DNA of 12,322 nucleotides from an uncultured Porphyromonas sp. (GCF_915070105.1 NZ_CAJZFJ010000065.1:1-12322); one strand, 5' to 3'. Shown: positions 1 through 6,658, counted from the first letter of the stretch. The notes: generated by a model from the letters alone, not told the origin. Numbers and translations: made by a program.

Positions 1-25
1 TAGGGCTCGCTTGTATATCTATTCC

Positions 26-138
26 TTGGGGATAATACCTAGGATCTTTAGTGATGGGCTAAGGCTCCTTGGAATATGAAATAATGCTCCCGAAGAACCA
101 AAGGCAGGAGTGTGCGAGCGAGATCATGCGTTGGCCCT
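26..138 (+). repeat. Dispersed repeat, copy A (inverted partner of copy C)
   Basis: This 113-bp stretch matches the reverse complement of 12210-12322 without gaps; I count 12 mismatches (about 89% identity). Blocks GAAATAAT (78-85) and GATCATGCG (122-130) are also kept in the diverged copy B near 5798-5877. An imperfect hairpin (71-77 with 84-90, loop GAAATA) coincides with the perfect one in copy C. A second possible pairing is CCTTGG (67-72) with CCAAAGG (98-104). The copy lies 84 bp before the PUR-domain gene. No open frame is convincing. It may be a non-autonomous mobile element, a structured RNA or a protein-binding site; the sequence does not decide. Confidence 0.85.
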
Positions 139-180
139 AGTAGGGAGGGCAAGCGGAGTGTGATACTGCCGAAGATTCCG

Positions 181-188
181 TACCTTCG
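181..188 (+). promoter_or_regulatory. Possible -7 box before the PUR-domain gene
   Basis: TACCTTCG differs at one base from the Bacteroidota -7 consensus TAnnTTTG and lies 34 bp before the start codon at 223. No good TTTG-like -33 box is seen about 19 bp upstream, so this is tentative. Confidence 0.3.
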
Positions 189-222
189 TAGAGCGATTAC
201 ATCCGCATAGCTGATAGAATTT

Positions 223-600
223 ATGGAGAAAGAATGGAGTGGCTCGACGCTCCTAGCTTCACAGAAGGTGAAGGCTGGGACACGATATTACTATATCGAT
301 GCTAAGCAAGATACGAAGGGGAACAAGTACATTGTCCTCTCCGAGACTAAGATGAAGGAAAGCGAAGGTAAGGTGGAGCGTCACCGTATCTTCATCTATG
401 AGGAGGACTTTGCCAAGGTCTCCCAGGCACTCTTAGAGACGATCATGCAGGTCTCAGGAGGAGTACTTCAAGAGATGCCAGACCTAGGGGCGACCACCCG
501 CCGAGCACCCCGAGGGATAGATACCCCACAGGAGGAGCGTGAGGGCGACCTGCAGATCCAGTCCTTTGACCTAGACTGGAAGGACGAGGATGAGGCTTAG
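223..600 (+). CDS. DUF3276/PUR-domain nucleic-acid-binding protein
   Basis: A 125-residue cytoplasmic protein. Residues about 18-75 have the pattern of the DUF3276 family (PUR-alpha-like fold): a YYYIDAKQDTKGNKYIVLSE strand-turn-strand segment, a basic ERHRIFIYEEDF segment, then an amphipathic helix (about 62-79). PUR proteins bind single-stranded DNA or RNA; Borrelia BpuR is a known bacterial relative. The tail from about 88 is first basic (TTRRAPRG) and then very acidic (ends WKDEDEA), and probably disordered. The ATG at 223 gives the usual family N-terminus. The gene stands apart from mtaB by over 100 bp and sits just downstream of repeat copy A. The family call is from recognised sequence pattern; the target nucleic acid is unknown. 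Confidence 0.82.
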   Translation: MEKEWSGSTLLASQKVKAGTRYYYIDAKQDTKGNKYIVLSETKMKESEGKVERHRIFIYEEDFAKVSQALLETIMQVSGGVLQEMPDLGATTRRAPRGIDTPQEEREGDLQIQSFDLDWKDEDEA

Positions 601-652
601 CCGATAGCCCTACTTTACATTGACACAGCCTACCCACGGGCATCTCTGTGCT

Positions 653-681
653 CTAGCTATAGGATACGATCCTCTAGCTGG
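653..681 (+). terminator. Hairpin between the PUR-domain gene and mtaB
   Basis: AGCTATAGGAT (655-665) pairs with ATCCTCTAGCT (669-679) with one mismatch and a 3-base loop; two further base pairs are possible outside. It lies about 55 bp after the stop at 600. No T-run follows, so it is either a weak terminator or simply a structured spacer. Confidence 0.35.
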
Positions 682-738
682 TGCAGATAATCTATTCCCC
701 GAGTGCCCACTCATGGGACGATATTCCCTAGTCCACTG

Positions 739-2052
739 ATGATAGACTCTACGGTATTCCTAGACAAGACTGCAGCCTACTATACACTAGGCTGTAAGCT
801 CAACTTCGCCGAGACCTCCACGATCGGCCGTTCGCTCCTACAGCAGGGCATTCGCACGGCTCGGCCGGGGGAGCAAGCGCAGATCTGTGTCATCAATACC
901 TGCTCGGTCACGGAGCAGGCCGACCGCAAGTGTCGTAGCATGATCCGCCGAGCCCATCGGGAGCACCCCGGAGCCCTCGTCGTCGTCACTGGGTGCTATG
1001 CACAGCTTGACCCCGAGGAGGTCGCCGCCATAGAGGGGGTTAGCCTCGTACTTGGGGCGGAGCAGAAGCTCGATATAGCTCGCTACCTAGACCTCCTCCA
1101 GAGCGAAACCGATAGCTCGGGGGCACGTATTGTCCGTGGACGCACGAAGGATATACGCACCTTCCACCCAAGCTCCTCTTCGGACGAGCGTATCCGCCAC
1201 TTCCTCAAGGTGCAGGATGGCTGTGACTATCACTGCACCTATTGTACTATCCCTCGTGCACGAGGACGTAGCCGCAGCGGTACGATCAGTGAGATCGTCG
1301 CCGAGGCTGAGCGTATCGCCTCGGTCGGGGGAAGGGAGATCGTCCTCACGGGAGTGAATATCGGAGACTTCGGGCGGGGAAGGGGGGAGACCTTCCTCGG
1401 TCTCGTGCAGGCGCTGGATCAGGTGGAGGGGATCGAGCGATTCCGTATCAGTTCCATCGAACCGAACCTACTCACCGAGGAGATCATAGACTACTGCGCC
1501 ACCTCTCGGCGCATTGCCCCACACTTCCATATCCCCCTACAGAGTGGCAGCGACGAGGTGCTTCGTCTGATGAAGCGTCGCTATGACCGAGCCCTCTTTC
1601 GCTCACGTGTGGAGCATATCCGCCGTGTGCTACCTGATGCCTTTATCGGGGTAGATGTGATCGTGGGGACGAGGGGTGAGCAGGCTCACCTCTTCGAGGA
1701 ATGCTATGAGTTCCTCCATAGTCTATCCTTCACCCAGCTCCACGTCTTCAGTTACTCGGAGCGTGAGGGCACGGCCGCCCTACAGATCCAGCATACGGTA
1801 TCACCCACTGAGAAACACCGCAGGAGCCAGCGACTCATGCGCCTCAGCGAGGAGCACCTCAAGGCCTTCTATGCCTCCCAGCTAGGTAAGGAGCTCACAG
1901 TGATCTGGGAGCGTGGCGAGCATGACGGATGGATGATGGGGCATAGTGAGAACTACGTACGTGTGGCTCAGCCCTACGATGCAGATGCCGTAGGGACGAT
2001 CACACGCTTCATCCCGAGGGAGCTCGATGCCTCGGGTACCTTTGTATATTAG
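739..2052 (+). CDS. mtaB: tRNA t6A37 C2-methylthiotransferase MtaB
   Basis: Radical-SAM enzyme that adds a methylthio group to N6-threonylcarbamoyladenosine at tRNA position 37. Numbering from the ATG at 739 (437 residues): an N-terminal UPF0004 domain with three cluster cysteines in GCKLNF (C19), NTCSVT (C55) and GCYAQ (C86); a radical-SAM core with CDYHCTYC (C162, C166, C169); and a C-terminal TRAM-like domain (about 375-437). An in-frame ATG at 703 would add 12 residues (MPTHGTIFPSPL), but family members in Bacteroidota typically begin close to MIDxTVFxxKTAxYYTLGCKLNF, so 739 is preferred. The gene heads a compact plus-strand group; the next start is 17 bp after its stop. No clear promoter box was found in the spacer before it. 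MiaB and RimO are related, but the GCKLNF signature favours MtaB. Confidence 0.92.
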   Translation: MIDSTVFLDKTAAYYTLGCKLNFAETSTIGRSLLQQGIRTARPGEQAQICVINTCSVTEQADRKCRSMIRRAHREHPGALVVVTGCYAQLDPEEVAAIEGVSLVLGAEQKLDIARYLDLLQSETDSSGARIVRGRTKDIRTFHPSSSSDERIRHFLKVQDGCDYHCTYCTIPRARGRSRSGTISEIVAEAERIASVGGREIVLTGVNIGDFGRGRGETFLGLVQALDQVEGIERFRISSIEPNLLTEEIIDYCATSRRIAPHFHIPLQSGSDEVLRLMKRRYDRALFRSRVEHIRRVLPDAFIGVDVIVGTRGEQAHLFEECYEFLHSLSFTQLHVFSYSEREGTAALQIQHTVSPTEKHRRSQRLMRLSEEHLKAFYASQLGKELTVIWERGEHDGWMMGHSENYVRVAQPYDADAVGTITRFIPRELDASGTFVY

Positions 2053-2069
2053 ATGGGCAACGTACGAGG

Positions 2070-3014
2070 ATGAAGGGACGACTACCATACTATCTACTTC
2101 GCCTAGGCACGAGTCTACTGGCACACTTGCCCTGGTGGCTCATACACGTCCTCAGCCGAGCTCTAGCGTGGCTGATGGCTCACCTCGTACGCTATCGCCG
2201 TAGGGTCATACGGGAGAACCTCCGTAATAGCTTCCCCGAGCGGAGCGAAGCTGAGCAGCGACAGATCGAGTGGGACTTCTACCTACAGTTTGCCTACAAC
2301 TTCCTCTCTACGCCCCGTCTCCTTCGCCTACCTCCCGAGGTGATCATGCGCCAGCACTTCCTCATCCCAGACCTCACTCCACTGCAGGAGGCTGTACGGG
2401 ATCATCGGTGTGCCTTCGCTTGCCTTGGGCACTTGGGGAACTGGGAACTCTTCAGCACGGGACAGCTCTACTTCGATCAGATCGGTGTCACCATGGATCA
2501 GGTCTATCGTAGGCTGGAGGACCAGGCGATGGATGAGCTCTTCGCCGAGCAGCGTAGACGCTTCGGTGCCCTGCTGACTCCTAAGACCCTCGTGGTGCGT
2601 AGTCTCGTGGAGCACCTGAGGGAGGAGACGGATCGCCGCTATCTCATGGCGATGATCACCGACCAAGCCCCAGGCGTAGACCATGCCAACTACTTCACGG
2701 ACTTCCTACACCAGCCCACGGCTATGCTGGATGGCGTGGAGCGTCTAGCTCGTAGGTACGACCTGCCCGTCCTCTACTTCGATATAGAGCGTACGGGCCC
2801 GATGCGCTTCATAGGACACTTCCACCTCATCACGAGTACCCCCCGAGAGCTCCCCGAGGGTGAGATCACCGAGCGGTATGCACGACTGCTGGAGGCGACG
2901 ATACGCCGAGACCCTGCCCTATGGCTATGGAGCCACAAGAGGTGGAAGCGTCGCCTAGAGCACTACCCCCATGCCACCCTCAGCCCAAGCCTAAGAGCAA
3001 TGCTGGAGCAGTAG
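2070..3014 (+). CDS. Lipid A-type lysophospholipid acyltransferase (LpxL/HtrB family)
   Basis: A 314-residue inner-membrane acyltransferase. A hydrophobic N-terminal helix (about 5-40) anchors it, followed by the basic stretch RYRRRVIRENLRNSFP typical of the LpxL/LpxM family. The catalytic HX4E motif is H121-LGNW-E126. Later family features include ITDQAPG (about 197) and the C-terminal WLWSHKRWKRR. Such enzymes transfer an acyl chain from acyl-ACP to a lipid A precursor at the cytoplasmic face of the inner membrane. Length is normal for the family. It lies 17 bp after mtaB and 63 bp before a glycosyltransferase gene, which fits an outer-membrane lipid or glycan role. Which acyl chain it adds cannot be read from the sequence, so no specific symbol is given. 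Confidence 0.88.
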   Translation: MKGRLPYYLLRLGTSLLAHLPWWLIHVLSRALAWLMAHLVRYRRRVIRENLRNSFPERSEAEQRQIEWDFYLQFAYNFLSTPRLLRLPPEVIMRQHFLIPDLTPLQEAVRDHRCAFACLGHLGNWELFSTGQLYFDQIGVTMDQVYRRLEDQAMDELFAEQRRRFGALLTPKTLVVRSLVEHLREETDRRYLMAMITDQAPGVDHANYFTDFLHQPTAMLDGVERLARRYDLPVLYFDIERTGPMRFIGHFHLITSTPRELPEGEITERYARLLEATIRRDPALWLWSHKRWKRRLEHYPHATLSPSLRAMLEQ

Positions 3015-3077
3015 TCCGTATAGCGACTACGCTCCCGCTCCACCATACCTACCACATCAGACTCCCTACTACACCCC

Positions 3078-4112
3078 ATGCACCCCACCCAAGGAAAAGA
3101 GATCGCCGTCATCGTCCTCAACTGGAATGGACGAGACCTGCTGGAGCAGTTCCTCCCCTCGTGGATCGAGCATACCCCCGACTGTGCAGAGCTCATCATC
3201 GTGGACAACGGATCGACAGATGACTCTGTAGCCTTCGTCCAGTCACATTACCCCGAGGTCGCCACCCTCTGCTTCGATGAGAACTATGGCTATGCAGAGG
3301 GGTACAACCGTGCCATACAAGCCCTTGACTATCCTATCGTCGTCCTCCTCAATAGCGATGCTAGCCTCTCGGCAGGATGGCTAGATGAGCCCCTGCGTCT
3401 GCTCGGCGAGCACAGTGATGTCGTGGCCATACAGCCCACGATACGAGCCTATCATGAGCCTAGCCGCTACGAATATGCAGGTGCAGCGGGTGGGTATATA
3501 GATGCCTTTGGCTATCCCTTCTGTCGGGGGCGTATCTTCGATACCCTCGAGTATGACGAGGGGCAGTATGCTACCCCTGCGGAGATCTTTTGGGCATCAG
3601 GAGCCTGTCTCATAGTGCGACGCAGTGCTTACCTAGAGGTCGGAGGACTTGATCGGGACTTCTTTGCTCACCAAGAGGAGATCGACCTCTCGTGGCGTCT
3701 CAATGCCCGAGGCTATCGTATCCTTCATGTTCCGAGCTCCATCGTCTATCATGTCGGAGGAGGAACACTCTCGGCCGAGAGTCCACGGAAGGTCTTCCTG
3801 AACTTCCGCAACAACCTCCTCATGCTCTACAAGAACCTCCCCGCCCCTAGGCTCTACCGGGTCCTCCTCTGGCGGGTCTTCCTAGACACTCTGGCCTCAC
3901 TAGTCTACCTTCTGAGCCTCCGCCCACAGCATGCCCTAGCGGTGCTAAGAGCCTGGCGGGGCTTCCTCGTTACCCGGGGGCGGTACGAGGCCGTGCGTGG
4001 GGAGAACCTTCGCCGTACCACCACAGCCCCCAGCCCTACTATCCTCAAGCCCTATAGCCTACTCTGGCACTACTATATCCTCCGTCAGCGTACCTATAGC
4101 CAGCTCCCCTGA
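3078..4112 (+). CDS. Family 2 glycosyltransferase
   Basis: A 344-residue GT-A fold transferase. Residues 9-100 hold the nucleotide-sugar domain: IAVIVLNWNG at the N-terminus, IIVDNGSTD (40-48), DENYGYAEGYNRA (67-79) and the metal-binding NSD (92-94, a DxD variant). The acceptor side includes WASGACLIVRR (172-182) and the catalytic-type acidic patch QEEIDLSWR (199-207). A hydrophobic, basic C-terminal region (about 255-300) probably attaches it to the membrane. This arrangement resembles rhamnosyltransferase-like GT2 enzymes of surface polysaccharide pathways. It follows the acyltransferase gene by 63 bp and precedes rarA by only 11 bp, so co-transcription is likely. Donor and acceptor sugars are not identifiable. 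Confidence 0.88.
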   Translation: MHPTQGKEIAVIVLNWNGRDLLEQFLPSWIEHTPDCAELIIVDNGSTDDSVAFVQSHYPEVATLCFDENYGYAEGYNRAIQALDYPIVVLLNSDASLSAGWLDEPLRLLGEHSDVVAIQPTIRAYHEPSRYEYAGAAGGYIDAFGYPFCRGRIFDTLEYDEGQYATPAEIFWASGACLIVRRSAYLEVGGLDRDFFAHQEEIDLSWRLNARGYRILHVPSSIVYHVGGGTLSAESPRKVFLNFRNNLLMLYKNLPAPRLYRVLLWRVFLDTLASLVYLLSLRPQHALAVLRAWRGFLVTRGRYEAVRGENLRRTTTAPSPTILKPYSLLWHYYILRQRTYSQLP

Positions 4113-4123
4113 TCTATCCCTCT

Positions 4124-5416
4124 ATGACGATACAGAAGCCTCTAGCCGAGCGCATGCGCCCAGAGACGCTGGAGCACTACTACGGACAGTCCCATCTAGT
4201 GGGAGCTAATGGAGTCCTACGGCGGATGATCGAGCAGCAACGTCTGCCCTCACTCATCCTCTGGGGTCCTCCAGGTGTGGGCAAGACCACACTCTCCGAG
4301 ATCATCGCCCATAGCCTCTCCACGAGCTTCTACCAGCTCAGTGCCGTACACTCGGGGGTCAAGGATGTGCGCGAAGTGCTGGAGCGCATTACCTCGGAGC
4401 AAGGTGGCATCTTTGGCTCGGGGGTACGTCCGATCCTCTTCATCGACGAGATCCATCGCTTCAGCAAGAGCCAGCAGGACTCGCTGCTCGCTGCCGTAGA
4501 GCAGGGGATCGTCACCCTCATCGGAGCGACGACGGAGAACCCGAGCTTCGAGGTCATCCGCCCCCTGCTCTCCCGCTGCCAAGTCTATACCCTCAATCCC
4601 CTCACGGACGAGGAGCTCCTGGCGCTCCTCCAGCATGCCCTAACGACGGACGAACTCCTGAGTCGTAGGCGGATCACCATCGGCGAGAGTAACGCTCTGC
4701 TGCGCTACGCAGGTGGTGATGCCCGTCGGGCGCTGAACATACTAGAGCTGGTTACCCTCTCTACGACAGCCGACCCACTCGTCATCACGGACGAACTAGT
4801 CGGGCAAGGGGTGCAGGCCAATCCCATTGCCTTCGACAAGGGTGGGGAGCTCCACTACGACATCGCCTCTGCCCTGATCAAGAGCATACGGGGCAGTGAT
4901 CCCGATGCAGCCATCTATTGGCTCGCTAGGCTGATCGAGGGAGGTGAAGATCCTTCGTTCATTGCCCGAAGGCTCATGATTTCTGCCTCCGAAGATATTG
5001 GTCTGGCTAATCCCAACGCACTACTGCTCGCTACGGCTTGTGCCGAGACGCTGGAGCGTATCGGTTGGCCCGAGGGACGTATCCCACTAGCGGAGACGGT
5101 CATCTACCTAGCGTGTAGTGAGAAGAGCAACTCTGCCTACCGAGCCATCGACGCAGCACTTGCTCGTGTACGTGCCACGGGCAACCTCCCTGTGCCCCTT
5201 CACCTACGCAATGCTCCCACCTCCCTAATGAAGGATCTCGGCTATGGAATAGGCTATCGCTATGCTCACGACTATCCAGAGCACTTTGTCCACCAGCAGT
5301 ACCTGCCCGATGCCCTCGCACGTGAGCGGTTCTGGCAGAGTGACGAGGCGAACCCTGCCGAGCGACAGATGATGGAGCGGCAGCGTCACCGCTGGGGTGA
5401 GGATAGGGAGTCCTAG
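4124..5416 (+). CDS. rarA: Replication-associated recombination protein RarA (MgsA), AAA+ ATPase
   Basis: A 430-residue clamp-loader-like ATPase related to E. coli RarA/MgsA and eukaryotic WRNIP1, which acts at stalled replication forks with SSB and polymerase III. Visible motifs: an N-terminal LAERMRPETLEHYYGQ box; Walker A GPPGVGKT (48-55); Walker B LFIDE (105-109) followed by IHRF; sensor 1 GATTEN (134-139); arginine finger LLSRC (148-152); and sensor 2 GGDARRALN (about 197-205). The C-terminal half contains the conserved DPDAAIYWLARLIEGGEDPSFIARR segment and the LRNAPTSLMKDLGYG tetramerisation region. Length is normal. The ATG lies 11 bp after the glycosyltransferase stop, and a strong hairpin ends the unit 61 bp downstream. 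Nothing is missing from the catalytic core. Confidence 0.95.
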   Translation: MTIQKPLAERMRPETLEHYYGQSHLVGANGVLRRMIEQQRLPSLILWGPPGVGKTTLSEIIAHSLSTSFYQLSAVHSGVKDVREVLERITSEQGGIFGSGVRPILFIDEIHRFSKSQQDSLLAAVEQGIVTLIGATTENPSFEVIRPLLSRCQVYTLNPLTDEELLALLQHALTTDELLSRRRITIGESNALLRYAGGDARRALNILELVTLSTTADPLVITDELVGQGVQANPIAFDKGGELHYDIASALIKSIRGSDPDAAIYWLARLIEGGEDPSFIARRLMISASEDIGLANPNALLLATACAETLERIGWPEGRIPLAETVIYLACSEKSNSAYRAIDAALARVRATGNLPVPLHLRNAPTSLMKDLGYGIGYRYAHDYPEHFVHQQYLPDALARERFWQSDEANPAERQMMERQRHRWGEDRES

Positions 5417-5476
5417 CCTCGGCCTACTACCTTCCCTCCCCATCCTCCCCTCGACCGCTCTCGCCACAGAGAGATA

Positions 5477-5522
5477 GAAGCCCCCCGCCCGAGATAGCCA
5501 GCTATCTCGGGCGGGGGGCTTC
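5477..5522 (+). terminator. Perfect 21-bp hairpin terminator after rarA
   Basis: Positions 5477-5497 pair perfectly with 5502-5522 around a 4-base loop (CCAG). The outer 13 bp are mostly G:C, and the stem is followed by GGTTT, a short T-run. It ends the mtaB-to-rarA unit. Because the stem is symmetric, it could also stop minus-strand transcription coming from the tRNA side. Confidence 0.85.
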
Positions 5523-5536
5523 GGTTTAAGGCAGAT

Positions 5537-5554
5537 GTATGTCCTCGCTAGAGG
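5537..5554 (+). repeat. 18-bp direct repeat, left flank of palindrome array
   Basis: The 18-mer GTATGTCCTCGCTAGAGG differs at two bases from GTATGTCCTCCGTAGAGG at 5728-5745. Both contain a CCTC...GAGG near-palindrome. The pair brackets the GTGTACAC array with 173 bp between them. Confidence 0.6.
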
Positions 5555-5652
5555 TCGGAGGCAAAGCGGTCGAGGAGCATGAGCTTCGATAGGGGGAATC
5601 AGCCTTCTGTGCGTAGCTAAGCAAGTCTCCACCTACTACCTAGGAGGCAAAA

Positions 5653-5714
5653 GTGTACACGTGTGTACACAACAGTATACCCACGTGTACACAACTGTAT
5701 ACACGTGTGTACAC
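5653..5714 (+). promoter_or_regulatory. Phased array of six GTGTACAC/GTATAC palindromes
   Basis: Four perfect GTGTACAC palindromes (5653-5660, 5663-5670, 5685-5692, 5707-5714) alternate partly with two GTATAC palindromes (5675-5680, 5697-5702). Centre-to-centre steps are 10, 11, 11, 11 and 11 bp, roughly one helical turn, so all sites face the same side of the DNA. From 5663 a 22-bp unit (GTGTACACAAC plus a GTATAC half) is repeated. Two 18-bp stretches (5653-5670, 5697-5714) are strictly alternating purine-pyrimidine. A cooperative protein-binding site or structural DNA element is likely; no nearby regulator gene identifies it. Confidence 0.6.
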
Positions 5715-5727
5715 TACCTCGCTCTAA

Positions 5728-5745
5728 GTATGTCCTCCGTAGAGG
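5728..5745 (+). repeat. 18-bp direct repeat, right flank of palindrome array
   Basis: Second copy of the 18-mer at 5537-5554 (16 of 18 identical). The core TATGTCCTC occurs a third time at 9395-9403 in another gene-free region. Confidence 0.6.
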
Positions 5746-5786
5746 GCTTGCTGGGATGTCTCTCGGGGCTGACTCCGATGTGCTCT

Positions 5787-5877
5787 GGGGGGATAACGGC
5801 TAAGCCCTCTTGTACACGAAATAATATGCCCCAAAGAGCCCAAGAGGGGAACATACCCAAAGAGATCATGCGCCGGA
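5787..5877 (+). repeat. Dispersed repeat, diverged copy B
   Basis: Shares GGATAA, GGCTAAG (5798-5804), GAAATAAT (5818-5825) and AGATCATGCG (5863-5872) with copy A in the same order and similar spacing (38 versus 36 bp between the last two blocks), but lacks about 21 bp of the left part. Similarity to copy A may continue as CTTAGGGGAGGG to about 5895. CCCTCTTG (5805-5812) and CAAGAGGG (5841-5848) pair perfectly around the conserved GAAATAAT loop. Confidence 0.6.
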
Positions 5878-5924
5878 TCGGCTCTTAGGGGAGGGTGAGG
5901 AGGGCTTTCAGAGTAGGAGGGGAT

Positions 5925-6080
5925 AGGGCTTTGGGGGCAGGGGAGCGTTAGGCTTTTAGGCTAGGGAGGGAGGGGGACAGGCTAGGGGAGATTAGGGCTT
6001 TGGGGGCAGGGGAGTGTTAGGCTTTTAGGTTAGGGAGGGAGGGGGATAGGCTAGGGGAGATTAAGGCTTTTGGGGGGGAG
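5925..6080 (+). repeat. G-rich 69-bp tandem repeat, two units plus a partial third
   Basis: Units 5925-5993 and 5994-6062 are the same length and differ at three positions, all C in the first and T in the second. A partial third unit starts at 6063 and fades near 6080. Each unit carries GGGAGGGAGGGGG with a further GGGG eight bases on (5964-5988 and 6033-6057), a pattern able to form a G-quadruplex on the plus strand. It lies downstream of the minus-strand tRNA-Leu gene. No coding potential is seen. Confidence 0.8.
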
Positions 6081-6102
6081 TCTACCTGCGGGATAGAAGC
6101 AA

Positions 6103-6133
6103 CTAAGGCTACCCCGCAATGGGATAGCCTTAG
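6103..6133 (-). terminator. Hairpin just after tRNA-Leu
   Basis: On the minus strand, CTAAGGCTA pairs with TAGCCTTAG, continued inward by CCC/GGG after one mismatch, with a 5-base loop. It begins five bases after the tRNA 3' end. The tail (TTGCTTC) is only modestly T-rich. Probable terminator or 3' processing boundary. Confidence 0.6.
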
Positions 6134-6138
6134 CTCTG

Positions 6139-6220
6139 TGCGGCTGAAGGGACTCGAACCCCCACGCCTCGCGGCATCAGATCCTAAGTCTGACGTGGCT
6201 ACCAATTACACCACAGCCGC
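6139..6220 (-). tRNA. tRNA-Leu (anticodon UAG)
   Basis: Read on the minus strand, the acceptor arm GCGGCTG pairs with CAGCCGC and an A discriminator base follows; CCA is not encoded. The D-arm contains the TGGTAG sequence. The anticodon arm is CAGA-CTTAGGA-TCTG, giving anticodon UAG, which reads CUN leucine codons. A long variable arm (ATGCCGCGAGGCGT) marks a class II tRNA as expected for leucine. The T-loop TTCGAGT is canonical, with two G:U pairs in the T-stem. Total length is 82 bases. Its own promoter lies upstream on the minus strand and a hairpin follows its 3' end. Confidence 0.95.
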
Positions 6221-6260
6221 ATACCGCTGTGAACTCATCTGTGAGACGAATTTCACGCCA

Positions 6261-6290
6261 CAAAGGTAATGCAATTTTCGGACTTTCCAA
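6261..6290 (-). promoter_or_regulatory. Promoter of tRNA-Leu (Bacteroidota type)
   Basis: On the minus strand TTGG (6287-6290) is followed after 18 bp by TACCTTTG (6261-6268), matching the Bacteroidota consensus TTTG-N19-TAnnTTTG. The predicted start of transcription is about 30-35 bp before the mature tRNA 5' end. Confidence 0.75.
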
Positions 6291-6308
6291 TAGCACCTAT
6301 ATAATACT

Positions 6309-6330
6309 CCCTATATTAGGGCTCTTTTTT
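6309..6330 (+). terminator. Small terminator-like hairpin with T-run
   Basis: CCCTA and TAGGG form a 5-bp stem with a 3-base loop, followed shortly by six T. No plus-strand transcript is known to reach it, so its role is unclear; it could block readthrough towards the PepSY gene. Confidence 0.3.
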
Positions 6331-6503
6331 GCTCCCCACTTAGCTCTCTAGTGCGATGTTTTATAGGTCTTTGTGCCGATTGCGGTACCTGCTACCTACT
6401 TTTCTTATCTGTACCTTTCCCAAGGAGCATAGGGTGATAATTGCTTGCTCGGGGGAGGGTCGAACCGAAGGGGTAGGACTAGGGTTATACTTAGCAAGGG
6501 TGC

Positions 6504-6534
6504 TTGCCTAGGCTACTTAGTGTGCGTATCTTTG
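6504..6534 (+). promoter_or_regulatory. Promoter of the PepSY-TM gene
   Basis: TTGC (6504-6507), 19 bp, then TATCTTTG (6527-6534): a near-exact Bacteroidota promoter. Transcription would start near 6541, leaving a leader of about 245 bases before the start codon at 6785. Confidence 0.7.
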
Positions 6535-6640
6535 CCTACAAATCGAGTTGGATCTCTTCGTGTCACTATCTCCTCAGAGACGAATACTACAGCTCCTCGT
6601 GCTGTTTATCGCCACCACAGTCTGCCCGTTAGCTATGTGC

Positions 6641-6658
6641 AGAGCCTGCGAAGGCTCT
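6641..6658 (+). promoter_or_regulatory. GNRA-capped hairpin in the PepSY leader
   Basis: AGAGCCT and AGGCTCT form a perfect 7-bp stem closed by a GCGA tetraloop, a GNRA-type loop common in structured RNAs. It sits midway in the long leader. No known riboswitch class was recognised. Confidence 0.4.

Larger units (their letters stand above)
5417..6138. other. Gene-free spacer between rarA and tRNA-Leu
   Basis: No convincing protein gene lies in these 722 bases. They hold the rarA terminator, two 18-bp flanking repeats, the palindrome array, dispersed repeat copy B, the 69-bp G-rich tandem repeat and the hairpin after tRNA-Leu. The stretches 5555-5652 and 5746-5786 show nothing further. Confidence 0.7.

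Noticed and set aside
703..738. Upstream ATG for mtaB at 703
   Set aside because: The added 12 residues do not look like the family N-terminus, which begins at the ATG at 739.
5225..5632. Minus-strand open frame of 135 codons
   Set aside because: It lies largely antisense to rarA and its terminator; composition is that of a shadow frame.
5653..5714. CRISPR array
   Set aside because: The repeats are 8-bp palindromes 10-11 bp apart; there are no spacers of usual length and no cas genes.
5661..5888. Open frame starting at GTG across the palindrome array
   Set aside because: Its Tyr/Thr/Val-rich start merely translates the repeat array and it continues through repeat copy B; no family resemblance.
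5417..6138. Replication origin or dif site in the structured gap
   Set aside because: No DnaA boxes and no XerCD-type 28-bp site could be seen; rarA proximity alone is not evidence.
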